Positions 35,660 through 44,822 of a stretch of DNA of 64,000 nt are shown one piece after another. Under the pieces are notes generated by a model that worked only from the letters and a program-made list of their open reading frames with translations, had not been told where the DNA came from and did not search any database. This DNA is from Xanthobacteraceae bacterium. GTDB lineage: Bacteria; Pseudomonadota; Alphaproteobacteria; Rhizobiales; Xanthobacteraceae. How positions within the stretch are numbered: position 1 is the stretch's first letter; each line of letters begins with the position of its first letter. The stretch is from contig JANINJ010000091.1 in NCBI GenBank assembly GCA_024508855.1, positions 1-64,000 of the forward strand, in the 5' to 3' direction. The translations under genes and the position numbers were made by a program.

Positions 35660-37045
35660 TTACTCGGCAGCTTCCCGCACGTAACGCGCGGTTGGCGTGC
35701 GCATCGTCACCAGCTCTTCCGCGGAGGTCGGATGCAATGCGATGGTCGCATCGAAATCGGCCTTGGTCGCTCTCATCTTGATCGCAATTGCGACGACCTG
35801 CGTGAGTTCAGCCGCATCGGAACCGACGATGTGACAACCGACGACCTGATCGCTCGCAGCATCGACGATGAGCTTCATCAGGTAGCGCGACTCGCTACCC
35901 GATAGCGTCGCCTTCAGCGGCCTGAATGTGGTCTTGTAGACGTCGACGGTTGCGAACTGCGCCCGCGCCTGCGCTTCCGTCAGGCCAACGGTGCCGACCT
36001 GCGGCTGCGTAAATACGGCGGTGGGAATGTTGGCGTGGTCGACCTTCGCGGTGCGCTTGCCGAACACCGTATCCGCGAACGCGTGACCTTCGCGGATCGC
36101 CACCGGCGTCAGGTTGAATCGATGGGTCACGTCGCCGATGGCATAGATATTCGGTACCGACGTGCGGGAGAATTCATCCACTGCGACGCCGCCATTCTTC
36201 GGATTGATGGCCACCCCGGCCTTCTCAAGCCCGAGATTGGCGACATTCGGATGACGGCCGATCGCAAACATCACCTTGTCGGACGCGATGCTCGACCCGT
36301 TCGACAGATGCGAGGTGAATTCCTCGCCGTGCTTCTCGACCTTGTCGACGGTGCAGCCGGTGAGAACGGTGATGCCATTCTTCTCCATCTCCGTGCGGAC
36401 GTGGTCGCGCACGTCGTCATCGAATCCGCGCAGGATGTTGTCGCCGCGATACACCACCGTCACGTCCGAGCCGAGACCTGCGAAGATGCAGGCGAACTCG
36501 AGCGCGATGTATCCACCGCCCTGGATCAGGATGCGCTTCGGCAGCGCGGACAAATGGAATACTTCGTTCGACGAAATGACGTGCTCGATTCCGGGAATCG
36601 CCTTTCCGTGGTTCGGCGCACCACCGGTCGCGATCAGGATATATTTCGCGCGTATCGTTTTGCCGTCGCTGAGCCGCAACGTGTGCGCGTCTTCGAACAC
36701 CGCACGTGCCTTGATGACCTGCGCGCCGGATTTTTCGACGTTGCTGGTGTAGATCGCTTCCAGCCGGGCGATCTCCTTGTCCTTGTTGGCGATCAATGTC
36801 GGCCAATCGAAGGTCGCGGTCGGAATGGTCCAGCCATAGCCTGCGGCATCCTCGATCTCGTGGCTGATATGCGAGGCATAGACCATGAGTTTCTTCGGCA
36901 CACAGCCGCGGATCACGCAGGTGCCGCCCATCCGGTATTCTTCGGCTATCATCACCCGCGCGCCATAGCCGGCGGCGATCCGCGCGGCGCGAACGCCGCC
37001 GGAGCCACCGCCGATGACAAACAGATCCGTGTCGAATTCAGCCAT
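35660..37045 (-). CDS. gor: Glutathione-disulfide reductase
   Basis: A 461-residue class I flavoprotein disulfide reductase. FAD binding GGGSGGVRAARIAAGYG is followed by the redox pair Cys43/Cys48 in GGTCVIRGCVPKKL, the variant typical of glutathione reductases of alphaproteobacteria and plants. NADPH domain at about 165-280; C-terminal dimer interface with the catalytic HPTSAEE. It keeps glutathione reduced using NADPH. ATG 37045 is preferred over TTG 37051. It closes the rpiA-DUF2059-gor unit, 35 bases after DUF2059. Confidence 0.93.
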   Translation of the reverse strand: MAEFDTDLFVIGGGSGGVRAARIAAGYGARVMIAEEYRMGGTCVIRGCVPKKLMVYASHISHEIEDAAGYGWTIPTATFDWPTLIANKDKEIARLEAIYTSNVEKSGAQVIKARAVFEDAHTLRLSDGKTIRAKYILIATGGAPNHGKAIPGIEHVISSNEVFHLSALPKRILIQGGGYIALEFACIFAGLGSDVTVVYRGDNILRGFDDDVRDHVRTEMEKNGITVLTGCTVDKVEKHGEEFTSHLSNGSSIASDKVMFAIGRHPNVANLGLEKAGVAINPKNGGVAVDEFSRTSVPNIYAIGDVTHRFNLTPVAIREGHAFADTVFGKRTAKVDHANIPTAVFTQPQVGTVGLTEAQARAQFATVDVYKTTFRPLKATLSGSESRYLMKLIVDAASDQVVGCHIVGSDAAELTQVVAIAIKMRATKADFDATIALHPTSAEELVTMRTPTARYVREAAE

Positions 37046-37080
37046 ATTCAATCCGCCCCGTCGTCGCCGGTCTCACATCG

Positions 37081-37617
37081 TTACATAATGGGCTTGCCGC
37101 GCTTTTTCATCTCGGCGCGGAACTGCTCCTCGACCTGCTGTGCGGTCGCCTGCGCCCACTGGCTCATGTAGCTCATGCTGGCGGCAACGGTCTTCGGCTC
37201 CTCGAGCAGAAGTTTCTGTCCGAGCGGCGATTTGTAGAAGGTCACGAGATCCTTCAATTCCTGCTCGGTGAAATCGCTGGCGTAGATCTTAGCCATCTGC
37301 TCGCCGATCTCGTTCTGCCGGCCGGCCAGATTCTTCGCGATCACACCCGCGACCTCGTTCAGATCGCCCTGATAGTTCAGGTTGTTGCGCAGTAGCGTAT
37401 CCTTCGTGCGCTGAACGATATTGGGAATGGCGTTGGCATAGATTCCCTGCGCGTTCTTCAACGTCAGCAATTCCTTTGCAGCGGCAATCGCGGCGGGCGT
37501 CGACGGCTTGATCTGCGTCTGCGCTTGCGGCTGAGCCTGTGCGTGCGCGGCGACGTTCGAGAGTGCCAGCCCTGCCGCCAGCCCACCGGCCAGGAAAACG
37601 CGTGAAACATACTTCAT
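37081..37617 (-). CDS. DUF2059 family periplasmic protein
   Basis: A 178-residue exported protein with a signal peptide (about 1-27, ending AAHAQ), a Gln/Pro-rich linker and an all-helical DUF2059 domain (about 45-165), including YASDFTEQELKDLVTFYKSP, a stretch conserved in the family. Function is unknown. The position between rpiA (24 bases) and gor (35 bases) on the same strand suggests co-transcription with sugar-phosphate and redox genes, but this arrangement may just be inherited. Confidence 0.82.
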   Translation of the reverse strand: MKYVSRVFLAGGLAAGLALSNVAAHAQAQPQAQTQIKPSTPAAIAAAKELLTLKNAQGIYANAIPNIVQRTKDTLLRNNLNYQGDLNEVAGVIAKNLAGRQNEIGEQMAKIYASDFTEQELKDLVTFYKSPLGQKLLLEEPKTVAASMSYMSQWAQATAQQVEEQFRAEMKKRGKPIM

Positions 37618-37641
37618 CCCAGAATCTCCTCAATTGCGGCG

Positions 37642-38340
37642 CTACGGCCGTTCGACAACGCGAATTCCATCCGAACCTGCAAGCATCGCGATGCTCGCCA
37701 GGCCAATAAACAAACCGTGTTCGACGACGCCGGGGATCGATGCCAATAACCCGGCCAGACGGGGCGCATCGGGGATCTGCCCGAGATGCGCATCGATAAT
37801 CCAGTGGCCACCATCGGTGACGAAAGCATGGCCGTCCTTGGCCTTTCGGATGGTCAACTCCCCGGCTGTGTCGCTTGCCGCGCAGGCCTTTTCGATACCA
37901 CGGCGCGTCGCCGCCAGCCCGAACGGAATGACCTCGATAGGCAACGGGAAACGGCCCAGCGTCGAGACCCATTTGGTGTCGTCGGCAATGACGATCATCC
38001 GGTCGGATGCCGCGGCCACGATCTTCTCGCGCAACAGCGCGCCGCCGCCGCCCTTGATGAGGTTCAGGGCCGGATCGATCTCGTCTGCGCCGTCGACGGT
38101 CAGGTCGAGGCGGTCGAGATCGTCCAGCGTGGTCAGACGAATACCGCAACGCTCGGCATCGGCGCGGGTCGCTTCCGAGGTCGGGACGCCGATCACGTTC
38201 AATCCGGCCTTCACGCGCTCGCCGAGCAATTCGACGAAATGCTTCGCGGTCGAGCCGGTGCCGAGACCGAGTTTCATCCCGTCACGGACATGCTCGAGCG
38301 CGCGCGCTGCAGCCTGCCGTTTCAGTTCATCCAGATTCAT
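37642..38340 (-). CDS. rpiA: Ribose-5-phosphate isomerase A
   Basis: A 232-residue enzyme that interconverts ribose 5-phosphate and ribulose 5-phosphate. Family motifs are all present: [15 protein letters not shown] (phosphate loop), [20 protein letters not shown] (catalytic Asp and surrounding loop) and the C-terminal [11 protein letters not shown]. Start at ATG 38340 ([18 protein letters not shown]); the frame extends upstream without coding character. It is divergent from gph, and the 200-base gap probably holds promoters for both. Confidence 0.95.
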   Translation of the reverse strand: MNLDELKRQAAARALEHVRDGMKLGLGTGSTAKHFVELLGERVKAGLNVIGVPTSEATRADAERCGIRLTTLDDLDRLDLTVDGADEIDPALNLIKGGGGALLREKIVAAASDRMIVIADDTKWVSTLGRFPLPIEVIPFGLAATRRGIEKACAASDTAGELTIRKAKDGHAFVTDGGHWIIDAHLGQIPDAPRLAGLLASIPGVVEHGLFIGLASIAMLAGSDGIRVVERP

Positions 38341-38543
38341 GCGTAACCGTGCTCCGAACCGCCCGATCGGCGGGCCCATGGGCGATCCGCCAGGATCGCC
38401 TCCAAAGGGCCGGGCATATCTAGCCCCGATCCGCCCCACGGAACAGGCTTTCGGAGCGTTTTCCTGCCCCCTCGGCGACCTCTTCTGTGGAAGCAGAAGC
38501 CCCGACTTGCAAGACCGCCCCCGGACCGCTAGCGATCCAACCT

Positions 38544-39227
38544 ATGACGTCTCCCCTCATCGCATTCGATCTCGACGGCACGCTCGTCGATACCGCTCCT
38601 GATCTCATCGGCGCCCTCAACCACGTTCTCGTTCGCGAGAAACTGCCCCCGCTACCGCTGGCCTCTGCGCGCAACCTGATCGGTGCCGGAGCGCGACGAT
38701 TGATCGAACGCGGGCTGGAAGTGGAAGGCCGGGAAGCCGATGCCACGGAAATGGCCCGGCTGGTTGCCGATTTCATCGACTACTACACCGACCATATCGC
38801 CGATGAATCCCGGCCGTTCGAGGGGCTGCATGAGGCGCTGGATCGGCTCGCCGGAGATGGCTTTTTGCTGGCGGTCTGCACAAACAAGCTGGAATCGCTG
38901 TCCCGGCTGCTGCTCGACAAGCTCGGACTGACCTCGCGGTTTGCGGCAATCTGCGGCGCCGACACGTTTGGGGTATCCAAGCCCGATCCCGTCATCCTTC
39001 AGCAAACCGTCGCCCGGGCCGGTGGCAATATCGGCAAAACGATCATGGTGGGCGATGCCGGAACCGACATCGGGGTGGCCCGGCGCACGGGAGTTCCGGT
39101 CGTCGGCGTCACCTTCGGCTATACCGAAGTACCGATCGCCGACCTCAAACCGGATCGCCTGATCCGCCATATGCGGGAACTGCCGGAAGCAATTTCCAGC
39201 CTCATTGGCGAGCAGAAATCAAAATAA
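38544..39227 (+). CDS. gph: Phosphoglycolate phosphatase (HAD superfamily)
   Basis: A 227-residue HAD hydrolase. Motif I is AFDLDGTLVDTAPDL (nucleophile Asp and acid Asp), motif II is VCTNK, motif III the Lys of SKPDP and motif IV MVGDAGTDIGVARRTG. The subgroup features fit Gph, which removes phosphate from 2-phosphoglycolate made by DNA repair or by Rubisco oxygenation. ATG 38544 starts the protein just before motif I as in relatives; no clear SD is seen. A following AT-rich run marks the end of the unit. Confidence 0.88.
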   Translation: MTSPLIAFDLDGTLVDTAPDLIGALNHVLVREKLPPLPLASARNLIGAGARRLIERGLEVEGREADATEMARLVADFIDYYTDHIADESRPFEGLHEALDRLAGDGFLLAVCTNKLESLSRLLLDKLGLTSRFAAICGADTFGVSKPDPVILQQTVARAGGNIGKTIMVGDAGTDIGVARRTGVPVVGVTFGYTEVPIADLKPDRLIRHMRELPEAISSLIGEQKSK

Positions 39228-39367
39228 ACATTTGATTTGCATATGTTTTTCTGAGTTTTACCCGTTTCCAGGCGACACGTCATCGGCTGTTGCGCCTGCC
39301 ATCGCTCCCACTTAAGGTCCCCGCGGGGGCTGTGGCTGATCGCCGCATTAAGAAAACGGGTGGGACC

Positions 39368-39850
39368 ATGCGCAATGTAATCGTGATCGCCTTGGCAGGC
39401 CTCGGTCTCGCCGGGTGCTCCTCGACGTCGATGAACGTTTTCAAGCCAACGCCAAAGACAGTTTCAATTCAGGTGGATTCCGCGCCTCAAGGTGCCGATG
39501 CCACCAGTTCGCTTGGCGGCGGCTGCAAAACGCCCTGCACGATCTCGGTTCCCGATAACGCAGAGAACTTCTCGGTTTCCTTCGCACTCGATAAATATCA
39601 GCCGCTGACCGTGCCGGTGCAGGTGACGCACGTGCCTGGCGACTTCACGACGCCCGCCTCGACCACGTTCGATCCCAATCCGGTGATGGGCGAACTTCAG
39701 GCAATGGCGCCGCCGAAGCGGCATCATCGCAGCCGGCCGCGCAAACCGCGCGCACCGAGGGCCGCCGCACCCGCCGCTGCCGCACCGCCCGCCGCGGGAT
39801 CGGCGTTCCCGGCGCCCGCACCCGCCGCTCCGCCGCCACCGGCACGCTGA
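39368..39850 (+). CDS. Predicted lipoprotein with PEGA-like domain
   Basis: A 160-residue lipoprotein: the signal peptide ends in the lipobox LAGC (Cys about 17), so it should be acylated and membrane-anchored. Residues about 35-90 (VSIQVDSAPQGADATSS, CKTPCTISV, LDKYQPLTVPVQV) look like a PEGA-type surface repeat, a small beta domain. The last 50 residues are Ala/Pro-rich and basic, probably disordered and perhaps cell-wall associated. ATG 39368 has GGTGGGA upstream. Function unknown. It lies between gph and moaA, same strand, with gaps of 140 and 104 bases. Confidence 0.72.
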   Translation: MRNVIVIALAGLGLAGCSSTSMNVFKPTPKTVSIQVDSAPQGADATSSLGGGCKTPCTISVPDNAENFSVSFALDKYQPLTVPVQVTHVPGDFTTPASTTFDPNPVMGELQAMAPPKRHHRSRPRKPRAPRAAAPAAAAPPAAGSAFPAPAPAAPPPPAR

Positions 39851-39954
39851 GCCAAGGCTTAATCGCGGCATGGTTCCATAGGACGATTGTGCAGGCGGGG
39901 CATCGTCTCTACATTCTCTGGATCAGGTGATGATCGTCGCCGGCTCGGCGACGA

Positions 39955-41004
39955 ATGCAGCAAGCGGTTCTCATGCCAGAGTCCACGATCGACCTCGCCA
40001 CTCGCGCCCCAGCCATGATCGATCCGTTCGGACGGACGATCAGCTATCTGCGCGTGTCCGTGACCGACCGCTGCGACCTGCGCTGCTTCTATTGCATGTC
40101 GGAAGACATGACGTTCCTACCCAAGGCCGACCTGCTGACGCTGGAAGAACTCGACCGGCTCTGCTCGGCCTTCATCGCCAAGGGCGTGCGCAAATTGCGA
40201 CTGACCGGCGGCGAGCCGCTGGTGCGGCGCAACGTGATGTCGCTGGTGCGTTCGCTATCGCGCCATCTCGACACCGGTGCGCTGGATGAATTGACCTTGA
40301 CCACCAACGGATCGCAGCTCGCCCGCTTCGCCGGGGAACTGCATGACTGCGGTGTGCGCAGGATCAACGTATCGCTGGATACGCTCGATCCGGCGAAGTT
40401 CAAGGCCATCACCCGCTGGGGCGACATCGGCAAGGTTCTTGAGGGTATCGACGATGCGCTGGCCGCAGGGATCGCCGTCAAGATCAATGCGGTCGCGCTG
40501 AAGAACGTGAACGAGGACGAGCTTCCGGCGCTGATGGAATGGGCGCACGGCAAGGGCATGACGCTGACCCTGATCGAGGTCATGCCGATGGGCGATATCG
40601 GCACCGGCCGCATCGATCAATATCTGCCGCTGTCGTTGCTGCGCACGCGCCTTGCGACCAACTACACGCTGACCGATATCGAAGAGAGCACCGGCGGCCC
40701 TGCCCGCTACGTCCGCGTCAGCGAAACCGGCGGCAAACTGGGCTTCATCACCCCGATGACGCACAATTTCTGCGAATCCTGCAATCGCGTTCGCGTCACC
40801 TGCACCGGCACTATCCATACCTGCCTCGGCCACGAAGACGCCTCGGACCTGCGCAAACCACTGCGGGCGTCGGCCGACGACGATCTCCTCAGCGCCGCGA
40901 TCGACCGCGCCATCGGCACCAAGCCGAAGGGCCATGACTTCATCATCGACCGGCGGCACAATCGCCCGAGTGTCAGCCGCCACATGAGCGTGACCGGCGG
41001 CTAG
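39955..41004 (+). CDS. moaA: GTP 3',8-cyclase (molybdenum cofactor biosynthesis protein A)
   Basis: A 349-residue radical SAM enzyme that, with MoaC, turns GTP into cyclic pyranopterin monophosphate. The N-terminal cluster motif is C40-x3-C44-x2-C47 ([12 protein letters not shown]), followed by [10 protein letters not shown]. The C-terminal second cluster has [13 protein letters not shown] and a later HTC. The protein ends in Gly-Gly, needed for GTP binding and activity in the family. ATG 39955 or ATG 39973 could start it; neither has a clear SD. No other moa genes and no Moco riboswitch-like leader are seen nearby. Confidence 0.93.
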   Translation: MQQAVLMPESTIDLATRAPAMIDPFGRTISYLRVSVTDRCDLRCFYCMSEDMTFLPKADLLTLEELDRLCSAFIAKGVRKLRLTGGEPLVRRNVMSLVRSLSRHLDTGALDELTLTTNGSQLARFAGELHDCGVRRINVSLDTLDPAKFKAITRWGDIGKVLEGIDDALAAGIAVKINAVALKNVNEDELPALMEWAHGKGMTLTLIEVMPMGDIGTGRIDQYLPLSLLRTRLATNYTLTDIEESTGGPARYVRVSETGGKLGFITPMTHNFCESCNRVRVTCTGTIHTCLGHEDASDLRKPLRASADDDLLSAAIDRAIGTKPKGHDFIIDRRHNRPSVSRHMSVTGG

Positions 41005-41220
41005 CGGGTTCGATCCTCGCTTTCGTTCGCGGATTATTGCAGTCGCTCACCGATTTGGCACGGCTGCCGCAAATTCCCTTTATATATCATCAAACTTCCA
41101 ATTGACGGCGGCGAGGCGCGCTGGAATGGTGCGCCGACTTCATGCCAGCTGGCCGTAATGGCGGCCCGGCGCAGCCAGCGCTGACAAGACGGCAGAAGCG
41201 CGAAACGAGGAGGGCTATCG

Positions 41221-41802
41221 GTGCAATCGCTCCTGAAATTGAGCCAGGGGATCGACGCTATCAACACGTGGCTGGGAAAGCGCCTCGCGTGGTTGATTAT
41301 TGTCGCCGTCATCGTGTCCAGCGTTAACGCAACGGTTCGCAAGCTTTTCGACGAATCCTCGAATTCCTGGCTCGAACTCCAGTGGGTACTGTTCAGCATC
41401 GTTTTCCTGCTGTGCGCGCCGTGGACCTTGATCAACAACGAACACATCCGCATCGATATCGTGAACAGCTACTTCCCGAAGAAGCTGCGCGACAGCATCG
41501 ACGTTATCGGACACCTGTTTTTTCTGCTGCCGCTGACGGTGGTGATGATCGTCACCAGCGTGCCTTTTTTCCTGCGCTCCTACGAGATCAACGAGCAATC
41601 CGGGAACGCCGGCGGCCTCCCGCAGTGGCCCGCCAAATCGCTGATCATGATCGGCTTCACGCTTCTGTTTTTCCAGGGCTTGTCCGAACTCATCAAGCGG
41701 ATAGCCGTCATGCGCGGCCTGATTCCAGACCCCTATGAGGGGCACAAAACCGGCGTCGAAGCCGAAGTCGAACATCTGGTCGAGGTCATCAAGAACGATT
41801 GA
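41221..41802 (+). CDS. TRAP transporter small permease (DctQ-type)
   Basis: A 193-residue membrane protein with four predicted transmembrane helices (about 22-40, 60-78, 97-118, 140-160), the DctQ layout. Start is GTG 41221 with a strong AGGAGG eight bases upstream. LELQWVLFSIVFLLCAPWTL and NEHIRIDI are typical of the group serving larger DctM partners. It pairs with the next gene, 28 bases on, to form a sodium-driven uptake permease for an organic acid that is delivered by a periplasmic binding protein. Confidence 0.88.
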   Translation: MQSLLKLSQGIDAINTWLGKRLAWLIIVAVIVSSVNATVRKLFDESSNSWLELQWVLFSIVFLLCAPWTLINNEHIRIDIVNSYFPKKLRDSIDVIGHLFFLLPLTVVMIVTSVPFFLRSYEINEQSGNAGGLPQWPAKSLIMIGFTLLFFQGLSELIKRIAVMRGLIPDPYEGHKTGVEAEVEHLVEVIKND

Positions 41803-41830
41803 GGGGCCCGTTCGCGGCTCGGGGGACTAC

Positions 41831-43489
41831 ATGGAAGCGTTTCTGATTGCCAACATGGCGCCGATTATGTTCGCGTCGCTCGTGGTGTTTCTGCTGCTGG
41901 GCTATCCAGTGGCGTTTTCACTCGGCGCGGTCGGGCTGATCTACGCGTTCCTCGGCATTGAGCTCGGGGAATTCCAGCCCAACTTTCTGCAAGCCCTGCC
42001 TGAACGCGTCTACGGCGTGATGAACAATGACACGCTGCTGGCCATTCCATTCTTCACCTTCATGGGACTCGTGCTGGAACGCTCCGGCATGGCCGAGGAT
42101 TTGCTCGACACCATCGGGCAATTGTTCGGCACGGTGCGTGGCGGCCTCGCCTATGCGGTGATCTTCGTCGGCGCGTTGCTGGCGGCAACCACCGGCGTCG
42201 TGGCGGCGTCGGTGATCTCGATGGGCCTGATCTCGCTGCCGATCATGTTGCGCTACGGCTACGATCGTCGCGTCGCGACCGGCGTCATCGCCGCCTCGGG
42301 TACGCTGGCGCAGATCATTCCGCCCTCGCTGGTCCTGATCGTGATGGCCGACCAGCTCGGCCGTTCGGTTGGCGACATGTATGAAGGCGCCTTCATTCCC
42401 GGGCTGGTCCTTACCGCCCTCTATGCCGGTTACGTCTTCCTCGTCAGCCTGATCTTTCCGAAGGCAACTCCCGGCCTGCCGTCCGAGGCGATCGGTTTCC
42501 GCGAGGACAACGGCAGCCGTGGCCTGCTGTCGCTTGCCGTACTCGCCGCGGTCAGCGTCGTTTTCGCCTGGTTCATGATGCGATCGTCGGACATGCACGG
42601 CGCCGACTTCGTCGTATTCAGCATGTTCTACGGGATTCTGTTCGCATTCGGCATCGCCGTCATCAACTGGATCGTTCACCGGATCACCGGATTCCGCTTC
42701 CTGTCGCATATGGCCCAGCAGACTACGTTCGTCATGGTGCCGCCCCTGTTCCTGATCTTCCTTGTTCTGGGAACGATCTTCATCGGCATCGCCACGCCGA
42801 CCGAAGGCGGCGCCATGGGCGCCACCGGTGCGCTGCTGCTCGGCGCAGCCAAACGCCGGCTGTCCTGGGACCTGATCCGCCAGGCTACCGAATCGACCGC
42901 GAAGCTCTCGGCCTTCGTCGTGTTCATCCTGGTCGGCGCGCGCGTCTTCTCGCTGACCTTCTACGGCGTCAACGGCCACGTATGGGTCGAACATCTGCTC
43001 ACCTCGCTGCCCGGCGGACAGATCGGGTTCCTGATCTTCGTCAACCTCTTCGTTTTCTTCCTGGCGTTCTTCCTCGATTTCTTCGAGCTGGCCTTCATCA
43101 TCATTCCGTTGCTCGGGCCCGCGGCCGAACACCTCGGCATCGACCTGATCTGGTTCGGCGTCATTCTTGGCGTCAACATGCAGACATCGTTCATGCATCC
43201 ACCGTTCGGCTTCGCGTTGTTCTATCTGCGCTCCGTTGCACCGAAAGATTCCTACATCGACCGCGTCACCAAGAAGCGCATGGATCCTGTCACCACCGGC
43301 CAGATCTATTGGGGCGCCGTGCCGTTCGTGATCATCCAGGTCATCATGGTGGTTCTCGTGATCCTGTTCCCGGCGATGGTGATGCACTACAAGGGCGCCG
43401 CATCGACCATCGATCCGAACAAGGTGAAGATCGAGGTGCCGCAGATCGACATTCCACCGCTCGACTTCGGACCGCCGAAGATTCAATAA
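41831..43489 (+). CDS. TRAP transporter large permease (DctM-type)
   Basis: A 552-residue permease with a dozen or more transmembrane segments, longer than typical DctM (about 430). Conserved parts include TLLAIPFFTFMGLVLERSGMAEDLL, IPPSLVLIVMAD and GIATPTEGGAMGA. The extra loops and length match the subgroup that works with TakP-like binding proteins for 2-oxo acids or similar monocarboxylates; the substrate is not proven. ATG 41831 follows GGGGGA. The gene ends 20 bases before a symmetrical terminator shared with the convergent binding-protein gene. Confidence 0.9.
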   Translation: MEAFLIANMAPIMFASLVVFLLLGYPVAFSLGAVGLIYAFLGIELGEFQPNFLQALPERVYGVMNNDTLLAIPFFTFMGLVLERSGMAEDLLDTIGQLFGTVRGGLAYAVIFVGALLAATTGVVAASVISMGLISLPIMLRYGYDRRVATGVIAASGTLAQIIPPSLVLIVMADQLGRSVGDMYEGAFIPGLVLTALYAGYVFLVSLIFPKATPGLPSEAIGFREDNGSRGLLSLAVLAAVSVVFAWFMMRSSDMHGADFVVFSMFYGILFAFGIAVINWIVHRITGFRFLSHMAQQTTFVMVPPLFLIFLVLGTIFIGIATPTEGGAMGATGALLLGAAKRRLSWDLIRQATESTAKLSAFVVFILVGARVFSLTFYGVNGHVWVEHLLTSLPGGQIGFLIFVNLFVFFLAFFLDFFELAFIIIPLLGPAAEHLGIDLIWFGVILGVNMQTSFMHPPFGFALFYLRSVAPKDSYIDRVTKKRMDPVTTGQIYWGAVPFVIIQVIMVVLVILFPAMVMHYKGAASTIDPNKVKIEVPQIDIPPLDFGPPKIQ

Positions 43490-43509
43490 GAGCGAGCCGA
43501 TCCAATGAA

Positions 43510-43537
43510 AAAGGCCCGGAGCATGCTCCGGGCCTTT
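43510..43537. terminator. Bidirectional Rho-independent terminator
   Basis: A perfect 28-base palindrome: AAAGGCCCGGAGC then ATGCTCCGGGCCTTT, with A-run on the left and T-run on the right. It lies between the convergent TRAP permease gene and the first binding-protein gene and should end transcription from both sides. Confidence 0.85.
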
Positions 43538-43563
43538 CGATTTGCGGCCGCCAATTTGCGACG

Positions 43564-44649
43564 TCAGTCGTGTGCGTGGCGGGCCAGGAATGAGTCGTTC
43601 GCGATTTCGGCCACCTGAAACCATTCATAGCCGTTGGTCGAGAACTGGGTGATCGAATCGTGGACCTTTTTGAAGTTCGCGTTTTTCTGTGCGACTTCGC
43701 TGTGGAGCTCTTTCGCAGCCTTGAAGCAGGCCTCCATGATCGGCTGCGAAAAGGCGTGAAGCTTTGCCCCGTTGGCGAGCAACTTGCGAAGCGCCGGCGG
43801 ATTGACCTGATCGTATTTCGCCATCATCCAGTTATTCGCGTAGTGACCGGCGTGCTCGAGAATAGCCTGATAGCTTTTCGGCAATGCATTCCATTTGTCG
43901 AGATTGACGAAGGCCAGCAGCATCGGCCCGCTCTCCCACCATCCTGGATAGTAGTAGTGCGGCGCGACTTTCACAAAACCGAGTTTCTCGTCGTCATACG
44001 GCCCGACCCACTCGGCCGCGTCGATCGTGCCCTTCTCCAGTGCCGGATAGATATCGCCACCGGCGATCTGTTGCGGAACGACGCCAAGCTTCTGCATGAC
44101 GGTGCCGGCGAAGCCGCCGATCCGCATTTTCAAGCCCTTGAGATCGTCGACGGTCTTGATTTCTTTCCGAAACCAGCCGCCCATCTGGCACCCGGTATTG
44201 CCTGCCAGCAATGAGATGCAGTTGTAGTTCTTGTAGAATGCGTTGAGCAGATCCCTGCCCCCGCCCAGCATGTACCACGCCTGGTTGATGCGCATGTTGG
44301 GTCCGAACGCGACGTTTGATCCGAGCGCAAACGTCGGGTCCTTGCCGAAATAGTAATACGATGCGGTATGGCCGATCTCGCATGTTCCGTTCTGAACGGC
44401 GTCAACGACCTGCAGACCGGGAACGATTTCGCCGCCGGCAAATGTTTGAATCTGAAATTTGTTGTCGGTGGCCTCCGCGACAACCTTGGCCATGATATCG
44501 GCACCGCCGAACAATGTGTCGAGCGACTTCGGCCAGCTCGTCGGCATCCGCCACTTCAATTCGGGCATCGACTGCGCAATCGCCGGTGCGGCAATCGCAG
44601 CTCCCGCAACACCCAGCCCTGTAGCCTTGATAAAATCGCGACGTTTCAT
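43564..44649 (-). CDS. TRAP transporter substrate-binding protein, copy 1 (Tat signal)
   Basis: A 361-residue periplasmic binding protein. The N-terminus carries a twin-arginine signal (KRRDFIKATGLG ... APAIAQ), so it is exported folded. The body shows the DctP-like features GLKMRIGGFAGTVMQKLGV and GTIDAAEWVGPYDDEKLGF, close to the TakP/2-oxo-acid subgroup. ATG 44649 has GGGAGG nine bases upstream; an in-frame TTG at 44652 directly precedes it. It is a close paralogue of the next gene upstream. It serves the DctQM permease on the opposite strand. Confidence 0.9.
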   Translation of the reverse strand: MKRRDFIKATGLGVAGAAIAAPAIAQSMPELKWRMPTSWPKSLDTLFGGADIMAKVVAEATDNKFQIQTFAGGEIVPGLQVVDAVQNGTCEIGHTASYYYFGKDPTFALGSNVAFGPNMRINQAWYMLGGGRDLLNAFYKNYNCISLLAGNTGCQMGGWFRKEIKTVDDLKGLKMRIGGFAGTVMQKLGVVPQQIAGGDIYPALEKGTIDAAEWVGPYDDEKLGFVKVAPHYYYPGWWESGPMLLAFVNLDKWNALPKSYQAILEHAGHYANNWMMAKYDQVNPPALRKLLANGAKLHAFSQPIMEACFKAAKELHSEVAQKNANFKKVHDSITQFSTNGYEWFQVAEIANDSFLARHAHD

Positions 44650-44771
44650 CAATTAGCCTCCCATTGGATGTGTTTGTGTGCATGACGTCCTCTTGGCGGG
44701 ACTGTTTCGACAGCTTGACGTGAAGTTGCACGCAAATCCACCACGATTGCGGCGGGTGCAGCGCAAAAAAA

Positions 44772-44797
44772 GCCCGGCCTTCTTGCGAAGGCCGGGC
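44772..44797 (-). terminator. Rho-independent terminator after the second binding-protein gene
   Basis: GCCCGGCCTTC pairs perfectly with GAAGGCCGGGC around a TTGC loop. On the minus strand the hairpin is followed by a run of seven T (AAAAAAA at 44765-44771 on the plus strand). It sits 25 bases after the stop of the binding-protein gene starting at 45911. Confidence 0.88.
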
Positions 44798-44822
44798 CGA
44801 AGAATTGGAGTGTGCCGTTCGA

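Noticed and set aside
39851-39954. Possible molybdenum-cofactor riboswitch before moaA.
   Set aside because: The gap is only about 100 bases, and I could not find the paired stems or conserved loops of that class.
41918-43624. A long minus-strand frame opposite the TRAP large permease.
   Set aside because: Composition is extremely Asp/Glu/Arg/Gln-rich with no motifs, and it runs across the bidirectional terminator. It mirrors the permease gene.
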